Source of the DNA: Tomocerus qinae
Taxonomy: Eukaryota > Arthropoda > Collembola > Entomobryomorpha > Tomoceridae
Direction of reading: 5' to 3'
Assembly: GCA_020055645.1 (NCBI GenBank)
Contig: CM034547.1
Location: forward strand, 18,391,013-18,455,012
DNA length: 64,000 nt
Within the stretch, counting starts at the first letter, position 1. Every line of letters starts with the position of its first letter. The translations under genes and the position numbers were made by a program. The notes under the pieces were generated by a model. The model made no database searches. It saw only the letters and a list, made by a program, of their open reading frames with translations, and was not told where the DNA came from. Below are positions 20,075-31,632 of this stretch, one piece after another.

Positions 20075-20975
20075 GTTTTGAAAGTCACCCCCACCAGATC
20101 TAAATGAAATTTTAATGTGCACTTCACTAACGCCCGATATAATGATCGAGGAAATTGACAAAGAAGCTACAGCTACAATAACCTGTGAAAATCTTCTTGG
20201 GCTAGGAAAGCGCGCCGTCGACTGGTAGGTACTGGAATCAACTATTTTGCTTCTAATCAATATACTCATCGGCAAAATTGTAAATGGCATGAAGAAGCTC
20301 ATGCATTCATGCATTGAAGTAATTGTATCGTCATAATAAGTATAATATTGTAATACAAGAAATGCTAGGTTTTAAGGGGTTTATTGATATAGTTGGTCTT
20401 CCTTGAAGAAAGCAGCAGCTTATATTAATTGCCTGCATTTGTGATGCATGTATGTATATTAAACAAAAAAAAACCTACCTTTAGTACCCCTAAAAAAGGA
20501 CCAACGCAACGTGTGCTGAGTCTGCTGAGTCAGATAATGCTATTAAAAGTACACTGCACTCTGCACTGGAATGATTTTTTCAATTGTATAACACAAACAC
20601 ATCGTAGATTTTAACATCATATCAAGTAAGGGGGAATAAAATGCAACTAAAACAACTCTTTTATGTTGGTTCAATCTTGTAATATCAAAACTATTATGCT
20701 ATTCATTGTATATTCATTTCTAGATAATGACAAATATTTTGAATATCTTGTTCCGTTTCACCTATAGCAAAAACTTTAAATCAAATGTCAAATTAAAAAA
20801 TATATTTGTTTCTCTATGGGTGATAGTAACTTTTATATAGTATTATTTTCTGTAAATCTAAAATCGCACAATTTGGGTATATGCTTGGGGGATCTTTATA
20901 ACTGAAGAGTCGAAGAGATGCATTTTCATGTTGCATATTACTGGTCTAATCCATTGAACCGCCTCCTAGCAAACG

Positions 20976-23900
20976 TTAAGCCGTGTCCTCTTTAGATGCA
21001 TTGATATTGAGATACTTGTCAATCGGAAAGTTGGACAGATATTCTTTTCTTATCTCTTCCGCAACATTTGTAAAATTTCGAAGATCCTTTTTCTTTTCAG
21101 CAACGACCTTCTGAAGCTGGTCTTTTAAGACAACCAACTCCTTTTTAAGCATACTGACGCTGCAAATTGTAATAATAAGAAAACATACATATCCACTAAT
21201 ATGGTATAACATAACACGGTATTGTATAGTAAACATTTTTGTATCAATTGAGAATATCATTTGATACAATATTGGTATTATTATAGGTCTTACTGAGTGT
21301 TAAGATTTTTGGCATCTGCACTTTTGACACCCGCATTCATTTCTAAGGAAAATAATTCTCCGATTTTCAATTCTCTTATAAGTGCCCTAGTTTCTTCAAC
21401 TTGTATTAAAACTGCTTCATCACAAATCTGAGCTCCATCCAAACACTGGAGAATACATTCATCAGCGCGTTCCAACACAGCAAATGCTTTCGATAGGCGA
21501 AGTTGAATGTTAACTACGCGACCTTTTTCTTCCTCTGCTACTTTACTCGAATCTTTAAGCATAGCCATCAACTTTTTGTGCTCCATTTCACTCGTCTCAA
21601 TAATCCTTGCAGCTTGTGATAACTATAGGTATGTGATTCCGATATCGTTGTACATTTACTTATTTCACATGATGAGTATGTTTTAATTATCATTATCTGA
21701 TTAGATTTCGATTAACAAAGCCTATAAATTGTATGGAGTTTAACCTCTGTCTCCAATGATGCAAGTTTACTAACAATTCCATCGTTCGAAATAATTATCC
21801 CATCAGAAGATGAAGAAAGTACAGCTTCCAATTTTTGTTCCAAACTCGTTTTTTCCCTATCCAGATTTGCCAGTGTCTCTTGGTTTTCGCTGATAATATT
21901 ATGAAGTTGGTTTACCAAAGCTCGTTCCTAAAAAGTACTTTAAATTTTTATCCTGCATCTCCGTATTTCTCGTTCCACATTTATAATGCAAACCATTATG
22001 CCGAAATGCAATTAGCTATCTCTAAGTGTGTATTCAATTAATACTTTTGATAATAAAAGCTGCACTTCATGCAATTCTGCACAGTTTTGACCCCTAGCGT
22101 TGATTTCTCTGCTTTTCAATTTTCTCAATTCTTGGATTAATTGTTTGTTTTCATTCAGAGAATTATCAAGTTCTTTCTGAGTATTCTGAAGGTGTGTTGA
22201 GGTTTCATTAACCTGAAAACGTAGCGTTTTCACTTGCGCATCTAATGTTTTACAACGAGCTTTGCTCGCTTTAAGTTCGCCAGTCAAGAACTGCGTCTCC
22301 GTTTTTGATTCATTTACTTCTGACCTGAGCTTTTGTAATTGTTCATGCCTAAAAATGAAAGATACAGAATGAGTTTAGTTTTTCGATTCAAATTTTTAAA
22401 AACTGTCTTTTCATTTCCAAACAAAAATTCTTGAACCAACTTTTTTATCTCCTGTTGATGCAGAGAAACAAATGGGCGTTGAGAAGCAGAGTTTTTCGCA
22501 GAATGCAGATTTGGCATATGCATGGCATTGTTTAAACGGGGCAAAGCAAGATCTTCGGAAGAAGTCGTAGCAAAATTATTTGAGCCATCATTTTCGGTCA
22601 AAAAATATCCTTCTCCCCCACCACCGGCATCATAATTATAAAATTTAATATTTCCTGATTGACATTGACAATTAGCAAGCTTCGTTTGAAGGTCTGCACT
22701 CTTCTGTTGCAAGGATATAATTTGCTGCTGTCTCCCTCTCCAATTGGACGAGCTTATGACATTTGAAAGTGTGTGGATGGTGACTCCTTCGCCAATTTCA
22801 TTACACAAGGCCTGAAAATAAATAACCCTTCAATGAAACTGCAAAGGTATTAAAGTTCTCTGAGATTTTTGTAAAAAGTAATCCTAAGATTTTAGTCAGC
22901 TATTTATATTTTTACACAGAATTTTAATATTAATTGTTGCAGTTTTATGTGACAGCATAAAATATAACTCAAAGGTTACGAAGGTATCTACATGAGAAAT
23001 TGCGAGTCGATGAGTCGTATGCATACCAATGCGTTTTTGCATATTGACAATAAAGCTTAAAATATGGGTGCCATTTGTAGATACCAAGAAATTCGATTGT
23101 ACATGCATGTACCTTGGTCATGTGTCTTATATCAATTTTCATTTGTTGGCACTGTCTCCGGTACTCAATCATTTTATTGGTGACATTAGTCAACTGTTGG
23201 GAAGTTAGCATAACTTCTTCAGGTTTCTCAGCTGAGGAAGGGACGTCATCTATACAAATTAGCAATTAGTAACTATTAAGATTATGAGGCTTAATTACTT
23301 ATATTCATTCTCCCTACAATAATACTGCTCATTGAATTCGAAAATGGATACCATTCACTGTGGTTGCATTTCTCCCGTCAAATTGCATATATCCTCGCAT
23401 CTTTTCGTTTTCTGCCACTAGTTTTCTGATCTTTGATTTCAAACTACCAATTTCTGCTGTCATATTTCTATTTTTCTTACTGATTTCCAAAAATTTGGCG
23501 GAAAAGGCCGACTGATCTTCCTGAGAATTATGAAACACCTATACATGTTCAGAATTAACTGTTATACAAAATATTTTGATTGTTTAGTACAATAATGTAG
23601 GAATTCAAAAATCTCTAGGTCATCATTTCCAAGTTATTGTAAACACTTTTAAAAGATATTGTCTATGCGATTATTCATTCGTATTGTACTAATATTATTA
23701 TTGTAAATAATATTATTATTCATATGCTTACGTGTTTGGTTTCTATATTTTGCTGTTTAAATTCCCTAAGTTCGTCTAACTCTTCTTCAACATCAAGAAT
23801 ATGTTGCTTCAAATGAACGTTTTCCTCCATGCTTTTCTGTCAATAGTGTAAAGCTTTAACGCAAGTCGTAACAAAATGTATGTATGTCATATTGCAATAC

Positions 23901-24210
23901 AGTACTTTCTCTTTTAATATGATAACTCCATTAGGAACTTTCACTGAACTTTCGCCAGAATTTAACCGATGTGACGGAAATAATTTTGGAGCGGTGATAG
24001 TTAGAGAAAGTTTTGTATGAAAAAAGAGAAAGTAGTGTGGGTACCATATGTACATATTTACAAAAGATTTGCCCCAAATTTAAGGATTTTAAGTTATCGC
24101 TCACTTACCCCTAGCTTTCCTTTTAAAAATTTACTTAGTTCTACAGGGGAAATTATGTCCGGAGGAATTCCGAAAAGTTTATCTTGTAATTCTGAAATTA
24201 ACATTGCCAT
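20976..24210 (-). CDS. Coiled-coil protein, CCDC13-like
   Basis: A multi-exon minus-strand gene. Clear exons are 24109-24210 (ATG, MAMLISELQDKLFG), 23732-23836, 23352-23538, 23113-23249, a long one ending its open frame near 22400 with acceptor at about 22812, one from about 22348 to 22030, one near 21742-21927, one near 21292-21600, and a last one ending at stop 20976. The joins that I could check keep phase. The protein is mostly heptad-rich coiled coil. The exon with FLEISKKNRNMTAEIGSLKS resembles the conserved N-terminal part of CCDC13, a centriolar satellite and cilium-related protein, and later parts (LKASKARCKTLDAQVKTL) also fit. Coiled-coil similarity can mislead, so the family is tentative. 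One further small exon may exist near 23900-23960. Confidence 0.6.
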
Positions 24211-24490
24211 CTTAGTTCATTCACAAGTATGAAGATTTTCACTATCAAATCTACATGGACTAATGATGAAAGTTAAATAGTGGGTTTTGACAAAGGTATT
24301 CGCAACCTATGCCAAAACCTTAGAAACAAAATAATTTTAAGAATGGAAGAAAATAGGAATATTAGAGAGAGGAAAGTGCAACCTCTCTAATCAAGACTTC
24401 CTGTATTCTTTGATTTTCTTTGGGTGAGTACTAACATAAAGTACTAACAGTTTCTATACTTTTTAATTTTAATTTATTTCGTCAGCTCCA

Positions 24491-24646
24491 CTACTCCGCA
24501 ATGGGATAATCGTCACAACCTTTCCTAAACCTTTTCATTTGTACTGTACACATGTTTGAGTTTTGAATTACCGGAAAATTTTTTCCAGGAAAAGGAATAT
24601 ATCTATCTTCGAGGTGATTGTAGAGGTTGTGGTAGGAGTGGTGATT
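24491..24646 (-). CDS. Orphan terminal exon
   Basis: A good acceptor (TTTAATTTTCAG) opens a frame of 51 residues beginning NHHSYHNLYNHLEDRY and ending GCDDYPIAE with a TAG at 24491; an AATAAA follows on the minus strand near 24472-24477. It lies between the CCDC13-like gene and the stop of the upstream Lys/Ser-rich gene. It may be an alternative 3' exon of that gene, but I found no convincing in-phase donor. No family recognised. Confidence 0.35.
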   Translation of the reverse strand, partial: NHHSYHNLYNHLEDRYIPFPGKNFPVIQNSNMCTVQMKRFRKGCDDYPIAE

Positions 24647-25047
24647 CTGAAAATTAAAGACCTGGGATTTCCAAGTGCCCAAAATATTAAGTCTTGATGA
24701 ACAAAGAATTTAAACTAGACCAAATGTAAAATTTTATGTATTTAACATTTTGGTTGTTACATATTAAGTAATATGCTACAGATAATTACGATTGTAAAAC
24801 AATAAACCAGCTATTCTTATAACGCAATTAATCTAATGGTAGTTTTAAATATAGAAGTGTACCATGTAATGCAACTAACGAATATTTAGCAAATTATGAT
24901 TTATGACGATACAAGACATATTCTAGCATCGTTTACCATTAGTATATTAAAATGCACTGGTGTTTGTAAGTAAGCACGTATAGTGTATAAACATGGACAC
25001 GTAATGTAAAGTTGGCGTGTGAAATGGATCTGTTCAACCAAGATCAA

Positions 25048-27795
25048 TCACATATAGAAATCGTCGTAATCGCCATCTTTTTCATCTCGATTTTCACTGC
25101 TTCCTTCAGAAACTTCAGATTGGTTACTATCTTCGGGAGAGTAGCGGTTAGTATTATTTTCGTCATCCGAATAGTCGTCCTCTTCTTTATCTGAAGATTG
25201 ATCAGTTTCATATTCATCATCCAATTGATAATCATCGCTTGAATGGCTATGATTATTGTTCTCATTGCCCGACGAGCTAGTATCGCTTCCTATGTCGTCT
25301 TGGGTAGTATTAGTGTTAGTAGATCCTCTTTTTGAGACATTCCTGGATTTCTTTTTGTGGCGAGGACAAATACCGCCACAATTGTTTTGGTCATCGTCAC
25401 TCGAACTAGATTCTTCATTTTCCTTATTGCTTCTCTTGTTGGCAATTTTACGTTTGTTACCATTTCCCTTGGTTTTGCCCTTTGAAACATCAGGTTGACT
25501 GCTTCCATCCGCTGACTTTTTGTGGCGAGGACAAATACCGCCACAATTGTTTTGGTCATCGTCACTCGAACTAGATTCTTCATTTTCCTTATTGCTTCTC
25601 TTGTTGGCAATTTTACGTTTGTTACCATTTCCCTTGGTTTTGCCCTTTGAAACATCAGGTTGACTGCTTCCATCCGCTGACTTTTTGTGGCGAGGACAAA
25701 TACCGCCACAATTGTTTTGGTCATCGTCACTCGAACTAGATTCTTCATTTTCCTTATTGCTTCTCTTGTTGGCAATTTTACGTTTGTTACCATTTCCCTT
25801 GGTTTTGCCCTTTGAAACATCAGGTTGACTACTTCCATCCGCTGACTTTTTACACCTTTTACATCTTGTGTTTTTGTCGGAGGAAGAAGTACTTCTTCGA
25901 GGAACTGTCTTGTGTTTTCTAGTACAGGAATTTCTATTTTGTTTCTCATTAGAAGGGTTCCCTTTTGAATTCGAGTTTCGAACTTTACGGCACTTGGTAA
26001 CAGATTTTTTATCTGCATCTTTTTTCCTTTTGGGAGCTGAATTGCGTTTTAGACGTTTCGATTTGTTCTCATATGTAGGACCTTCTTCGCCGTCTGAACT
26101 GTAACATGTATCCGTTCCATCACCACGTTTTGTCGATTTCCTTTTGCGACTTTGAGATCCTCTGCGACTACCATTAGACTTTCCTATTGATTTGTTCCTT
26201 TTCTGCGTCTTCTGGCTCTTTGAAGGGTCTTTTTTGGCTGAAGATCTTGTTACCCGTGTAGTTTGCGATCTTGTTATTCTTTTGGTTGGGCCTTTCGCTG
26301 TGGCTTTTCTCTTTTCACTATTAGGAGGAGTTGTTGGCCTGTTATTAGGTTGAGGACTTCCATCTTCGGAATCATCATCGTTACTATCACCACTAGAACC
26401 TGAACATCCAGATTGTGAAGTTTCTTCTTTAGCCTCCCTTTGATTTTCTTTAGTGTTGAGGTATCTTGGACGTTTGCACTGACATGTAAAAGGTCTATTG
26501 CAAACCTTACACTTTAAAACCCATTCTTGGTCAGGAGGGAACATTTTTCCATCGTCTCCAACACCCAAGTCTTCACATTGACTTTGTGTATTTTGCTCTG
26601 CATTACAGTTATTTGCATCAAATCTTATGAGTCCGTTGCACATGCATGCAAAGGGGCATTTGCAATTTAGACAAGTAAACACAGTTCCATTCCAAGACAG
26701 TGCTTGTCTCGGATAATTTCCTGATGGCAAAGCAGAACCGAAATATCTCTGTACATTGTTTTTTCTTTCTCCACTACCTTTCTGGAAATCAACAAATAAG
26801 AAAGTCTTAAATTTCCATAATCTACTTTGTTAAGGTATACAAAATATTAAGAAATCAACAAAATAACATCTAAGTTTAGCTTTGTGCCAAATACTCTTTT
26901 GTCTTCCTTTGGTCTAGGCTTATTTCCTCCACGATTGTTTCCTCTGTTAGTTCCTTTTTTATTAGATCCAGTACCTCTACTTGACCCATTCCTTTCACCA
27001 GATCCATTACCTCCATTAGGCCCATTGCCTCCACCAGCGCTACTGCTTAGAATAGATCCATTGCCACTTCCACCTCCATCATCATCAACATTCCCGAAAT
27101 AAGTTAAAGCGAATAATACTCCTGAACATGAGGTACTAATTATCAATGGTAGTCCATTAAATATTTCTTCACATACACTGCCATCAGAAGGGAGAGGTAT
27201 TCCCAATCTGTCAGCACGGAGTGAGCAAATCTAAACGATATTTTTATTCAGTAACATGATTTGTAACAAAGTAACAATATGTTTTTGCCATATGATTATA
27301 CATACATCTCGTTTTAGTGCAATAAGCCCGGAGAAAATTCTCCCATCGCAATTGTTGAGACGGATACATATTGCGCCATCCTTTATCCAGTCCCAAATTT
27401 TGGTAAGTTGGTATGATCCCATGAGTCCAGTAACTGATCCCTAATAAATTTTTTTATGCTAAAAGGTTATTGTTGGTAGGTAATACATATTATAACAATA
27501 AAAGGTCATTTCAAACCTCCACTAGAAAACTTTCGAGAAAGGGATAAGTTCGAGCAAGAGAAAGTCCAAATGTGTTTTGAACCTTCCGTTCCACATATCG
27601 AATTGCTGAGACGCTAGGCTTCGAAAATCCAAGAATGAATAATATATACCCAACAACGTAAAACAATTTTTCGACGGTCATATACCAGTTGTCGCATGAT
27701 TGGAAGCAAACGTAGAATTCGCGAGCCTGTGTCAAAATTCCCAATGCTTGCCCCGCTAAAACGGCATTACCACTGTTACCACCAAAAAACGACAT
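25048..27795 (-). CDS. Unrecognised protein with paired cysteine motifs and Lys/Ser-rich repeat tail
   Basis: Four exons join in phase 0: 27517-27795 (ATG), 27306-27440, 26895-27230 and 26781-25048, giving about 827 residues. The N-terminal part has hydrophobic segments (EKLFYVVGYILFILGF; GLPLIISTSCSGVLFALTYF) and then a Gly/Asn/Ser-rich linker. The last exon starts with two related cysteine modules, FTCLNCKCPFACMC and LKCKVCNRPFTCQC (pattern C-x2-C-x-x-P-F-x-C-x-C), which may bind metal. After that it is a long basic and Ser/Asp-rich low-complexity tail with three 55-residue repeats, ending in acidic sequence and DDFYM. The function is unknown; a membrane-anchored N-terminus with a disordered tail is the simplest reading. 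The last exon's other frames also stay open because of the repeat. Confidence 0.7.
25351..25845. repeat. Three 165-bp tandem repeats inside the coding exon
   Basis: Three copies with period exactly 165 bp (starts at 25351, 25516 and 25681) are almost identical at DNA level, each coding 55 residues that include SADGSSQPDVSKGKTKGNG and CGGICPRHKK. A multiple of three keeps the frame. The near identity, including silent positions, points to recent duplication or conversion. Confidence 0.95.
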
Positions 27796-28079
27796 ATTCT
27801 ATACTACTACTTTATAGCAATGGTTTAAAGTTGATCTCACAGCTAGAGTTTGTTCAGTTCTCTGGATAAAATCTGCCGTCTTCTTCAAATTGTGCAAGCA
27901 AAAGTGTGGTTTGTGATGGAAAAGCTGCTTCGGTTTTTGTCACCCGCAGTTACGGTTTTTTGGGTTTTTGGTGTAAAATTGACATTGACACTCCAAAATT
28001 CCAAATTATCAATTGGCGACTTTTTTCAAAATAATAACCGCAGTGAATATTGCTTCTGATTGTTGGATAATTTTTTGAA

Positions 28080-28329
28080 TAATTGACCAATAAAAACACA
28101 TAATTCTATGACATATATGATTTTCATAAAGCATTTCCAAGGGAAATATTTATTGCAACACTGAACTTTGAACTACAGACTTGTGATAGAAAAATACAGA
28201 CTAACACTTTTAGCATCATCGCAAACTAATACACTGTACTGTGTACTCTAAGATGTTATTAAAATTATATTGGATTAACTTGAACAGTGAACTTAAACTG
28301 TGAAAAGGTTACAATAGACAATTATAGAC
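28080..28329. other. Gene-free stretch
   Basis: AT-rich sequence upstream of the Lys/Ser-rich gene. It should hold that gene's promoter, but no core element is clear. Confidence 0.3.
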
Positions 28330-28695
28330 TAACTAAACTCCTTGCTGAACAGAGCAACTGCTTGCATGTGTTACAAATTTGATTCTTCACTACTAAGCAG
28401 TCTGAACAAATATATAAACATAAATATATATACATTTTGCATACAATTATTTGTTAGTCTTAAATAAGTTTTAATTAAATGCAAAATATTTTTAATGATA
28501 TCCTGCAATTGTAAATTTAAAAGTAAATCTAATTAATTAGTTTGTACTACTTCATAGAGATGAATACGCAGTGTAGTTGTGGTGATATGTAAAATGTTAT
28601 GATTATAATGTTTGTTCAGACTGCTAGTAGTGAAGTAATAATCAAATTTGTAACACATGCAAGCAGTTGCTCTGTTCAGCAAGTAGTTTAATTGG
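28330..28695. mobile_element. Foldback element
   Basis: Inverted arms of about 75-80 bp: AACAGAGCAACTGCTTGCAT onward at 28349 and its complement ending near 28677, with TTCAGACTGCTTAGTAGTG-like sequence at the inner edge of both arms. About 200 bp of AT-rich spacer lies between. No coding. Confidence 0.7.
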
Positions 28696-28721
28696 TTAAT
28701 CTTTATACTCTACATAAACAT

Positions 28722-28990
28722 AATCTTTTAAACAAAAGTGGGACATGCGCATGGAATTTGGTATTAAGGTTTGTATATTTGTCCGTAATATTGTGTAACT
28801 AATGAGTAACGGGAATATTTTGTAAAGATTAAGAGTAAGGGTAATATTTTGTAATCATTACTATACATAAACATAATCTTTTAAACATGAAGTGGGACAT
28901 GTGCATGGAATTCTTGAATAAAGGTTTGTATATTTGTCCGTAATATTTTGTAATTAATGAGTAAGGGTAATATTTTGTAATTAATGAGTA
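28722..28990. repeat. Direct duplication of about 130 bp leading into the minisatellite
   Basis: The segment ACATAAACATAATCTTTTAA to GAGTAA (28726-28850) recurs at 28865-28990 with scattered substitutions. The 27-bp unit that is amplified just downstream is the tail of this segment. Confidence 0.8.
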
Positions 28991-29426
28991 AGGGTAATAT
29001 TTTGTAATTAATGAGTAAGGGTAATATTTTGTAATTAATGAGTAAGGGTAATATTTTGTAATTAATGAGTAAGGGTAATATTTTGTAATTAATGAGTAAG
29101 GGTAATATTTTGTAATTAATGAGTAAGGGTAATATTTTGTAATTAATGAGTAAGGGTAATATTTTGTAATTAATGAGTAAGGGTAATATTTTGTAATTAA
29201 TGAGTAAGGGTAATATTTTGTAATTAATGAGTAAGGGTAATATTTTGTAATTAATGAGTAAGGGTAATATTTTGTAATTAATGAGTAAGGGTAATATTTT
29301 GTAATTAATGAGTAAGGGTAATATTTTGTAATTAATGAGTAAGGGTAATATTTTGTAATTAATGAGTAAGGGTAATATTTTGTAATTAATGAGTAAGGGT
29401 AATATTTTGTAATTAATGAGCAAGGA
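28942..29426. repeat. 27-bp minisatellite, about 18 copies
   Basis: The unit begins GTAATATTTTGTAATTAATG and ends AGTAAGG (27 bp) and is repeated with essentially no variation until the last copy (GAGCAAGG). Because 27 is a multiple of three, the minus strand reads as a 9-residue repeat, LLINYKILP; the resulting 180-residue ORF is almost certainly not a gene. Homogeneity implies recent expansion and likely length polymorphism. Confidence 0.95.
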
Positions 29427-29667
29427 CTAGACTACTGAGTCCAATCAACGGTCTATGAAATTCGGGCCAATGCGCAGTCGCTAGAAATTTACTGATTGCA
29501 ACATTTTCTAGCACACTTTATGTGCTAGGATTCAACTATTCTACAATAGTCTTCTATTGTAACCTTTTTACAGTCTCAAGTTCACTGTTCAAGTTAATTC
29601 AATATAGTTTTAAATACATCTTAAATCATAGAGTTGAGTACAGATTAGTTTGCGATGAACTAAAAGC

Positions 29668-31632
29668 AACAGGGTTAGATTTGTCGCCAAGTCAGTCTGT
29701 GTTAAAATTGATTTAAACCTGTGAAAGCTATCTGCCCTGTACGAAAATCATTTTGGATATGATCTCTAAGCTGTTTCCATAGGGCTGTAAAAAACAGATC
29801 AAATTGGTCAATCTCCATTTAAGTTTACAAATTTGATCTGTATTTTACAGCCCTATGGAAACAGCTTAGAGATCATAATGACTTTCGTACGGGGCAGTAG
29901 GGTGTGACAGGTGAGGAAAGGACTCTATATTACCATTGAAATGATAAGGACAAACTCTGGGACGAAATCGTCCCAGCTCATGGTACCAATCCAAATTCAG
30001 TTAGGAACTCATTTTCATTTGAATGATCATAGAGATTACCATACAAATTGATAATCATTTAGTTTCCAAATTAATTTTAAGTACTTAATACCTATGAATC
30101 GAGATTAACGTAAAATTTTCAACAAATTAAACTCATGATGCAATCTATGTAATGGAACACGCAGCAATCATGGAAATCTGCAATCCCATTGGCAAAATTT
30201 ATCCACCAATGAAAAGAGACTTTAACCTCGTTTTTTGACAATTTCAAGTCCTTGAATACTAAAGTACGAATGTATAGAGGTGGAAATTCTGATAGCTTAA
30301 CTGTAATTTGTTTTCAAAAATAATTAAATAAATAATGAAATTCTCGTTCCCTACTTGTCCGCGTCCATATATACTCCACTCCACGCACTCACTGGACAAC
30401 TCGTGCCTCACTGGGCAGCGGGGCAGGTGCTAAATTTTTATCCACAGTACAACTTGACTCATTGGCCGATTGGCCCCCTAACCCACAGGCGTGATTTAAA
30501 CAAAATTCCTGAGGAATTTTATTCTGAAATCGACACTATCAATATCAATCCACTTAATCTACAACATTTCAACCGGCCGGTCATTTTAGTCACTGGTTAT
30601 CAAAGATTTTCAACCGGAGTCCATACTCCAGCCTCAGCTCCGGGAAAATGGGAAGTTCCTTAATGATCATGATCATCAATCTCACTCTCAGTTCCTCCAA
30701 ACTCTAAACTCATTGACCTGACCCCATGTGAACCTCAGAGATTAAGCGCCGAACTTCTCGAAGAAGTTCTGAAATAGGCACTTTTAAATTATAAATCCAA
30801 CACCTAAATAAGTAGTCAATGAATCCATCTGAAAAGCCTAGGATATATATTAGGACTGAGGAAGTTCCACGAAAAAATGTTTCAGCCGGTGGCCACCGCA
30901 AACTCGGAATAATAAAATCATGTAAAGATAAACTGCAATTTACAGACGCCAAAATTAGCGAGGTTCGCTTTAAAAACTCCGCAACAAAGCACAAAATCCA
31001 ACCATGCATTCTTCCTGTACACTTGGAAAATAAAATACTGTAGCAGAAGGGCTACCTTTCAAATTTGTGCAACACTTGACAGCACACCGCCTAACCATCT
31101 CTAAATCCAGCATTGGACAATAGACGCCTGTCAAATGAGAAATACGCATACTAGTAGTTAGGAGACTGACCTAGCGATATTTAAAATCCCGCTAAACAAG
31201 GTGACTTTGTTTTCGAAAATAAACGCCAGATCTAGTTAGTGATAAGGGGGTTCCCTTTACTATTTTCGTCTCAGCGCCACTATAACAGGAAAGTCGAGAA
31301 CAAGTTGGAGGCAGATTTTGTCTCCCGGAGCCCAAGTTTTGGGCCACAGTCCTTTAACTCTTACAACGGCTCACAACGTGAAGCGAAAAGTTCGTAAGAG
31401 TATAAAAACTTTAACTAGCATACTAGGAATCTAAGATGAGGACGCGACTGCTGGGACAAAAATTCATATTTTTGTCCCAGAGTTTGTCCACCGATATAAA
31501 GGTCCTTTCCCCACCTGTGTATAAGCAAAACAAGCGTCACTATAGAAATTTAGCCCGCCTTGGGTGTGACATAGCTTTCACAGGTTTAAATCAATTTTAA
31601 CACAGACTGACTTGGCGACAAATCTAACCCTA
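29668..31632. mobile_element. 2-kb terminal-inverted-repeat element without recognised transposase
   Basis: The ends are inverted copies: AGGGTTAGATTTGTCGCCAA at 29669 and its complement ending TCTAACCCT near 31632. Similarity continues inward, with divergence, through GGTTTAAATC, GGGTGTGAC, CAGGTG(A/G)GGAAAGGAC and ACAAACTCTGGGAC on both sides. ORFs inside (30355-30663 plus, and overlapping ones near 30710-31043 on both strands) are open for about 100 codons but match nothing I know. No clear target duplication. The left arm is interrupted by a separate hairpin. Confidence 0.65.
29735..29888. mobile_element. Hairpin element nested in the left inverted repeat
   Basis: A 154-bp palindrome with ends CTGCCCTGTACGAAA and TTTCGTACGGGGCAG and inner matching stretches (ATAGGGCTGTAAAA). 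It splits the left arm relative to the right arm of the larger element, so it inserted later or was gained on one side only. Confidence 0.7.

Noticed and set aside
20093-20225. Possible plus-strand exon (DLNEILMCTSLTPDIM, ending GKRAVDW before a GTAGGT donor)
   Set aside because: The composition looks protein-like, but no neighbouring exon or family was found and the minus strand is also open here.
28881-29423. 180-residue ORF of repeated LLINYKILP
   Set aside because: It is a frame-keeping 27-bp minisatellite with no start context or splice structure; no sign of selection on codons.
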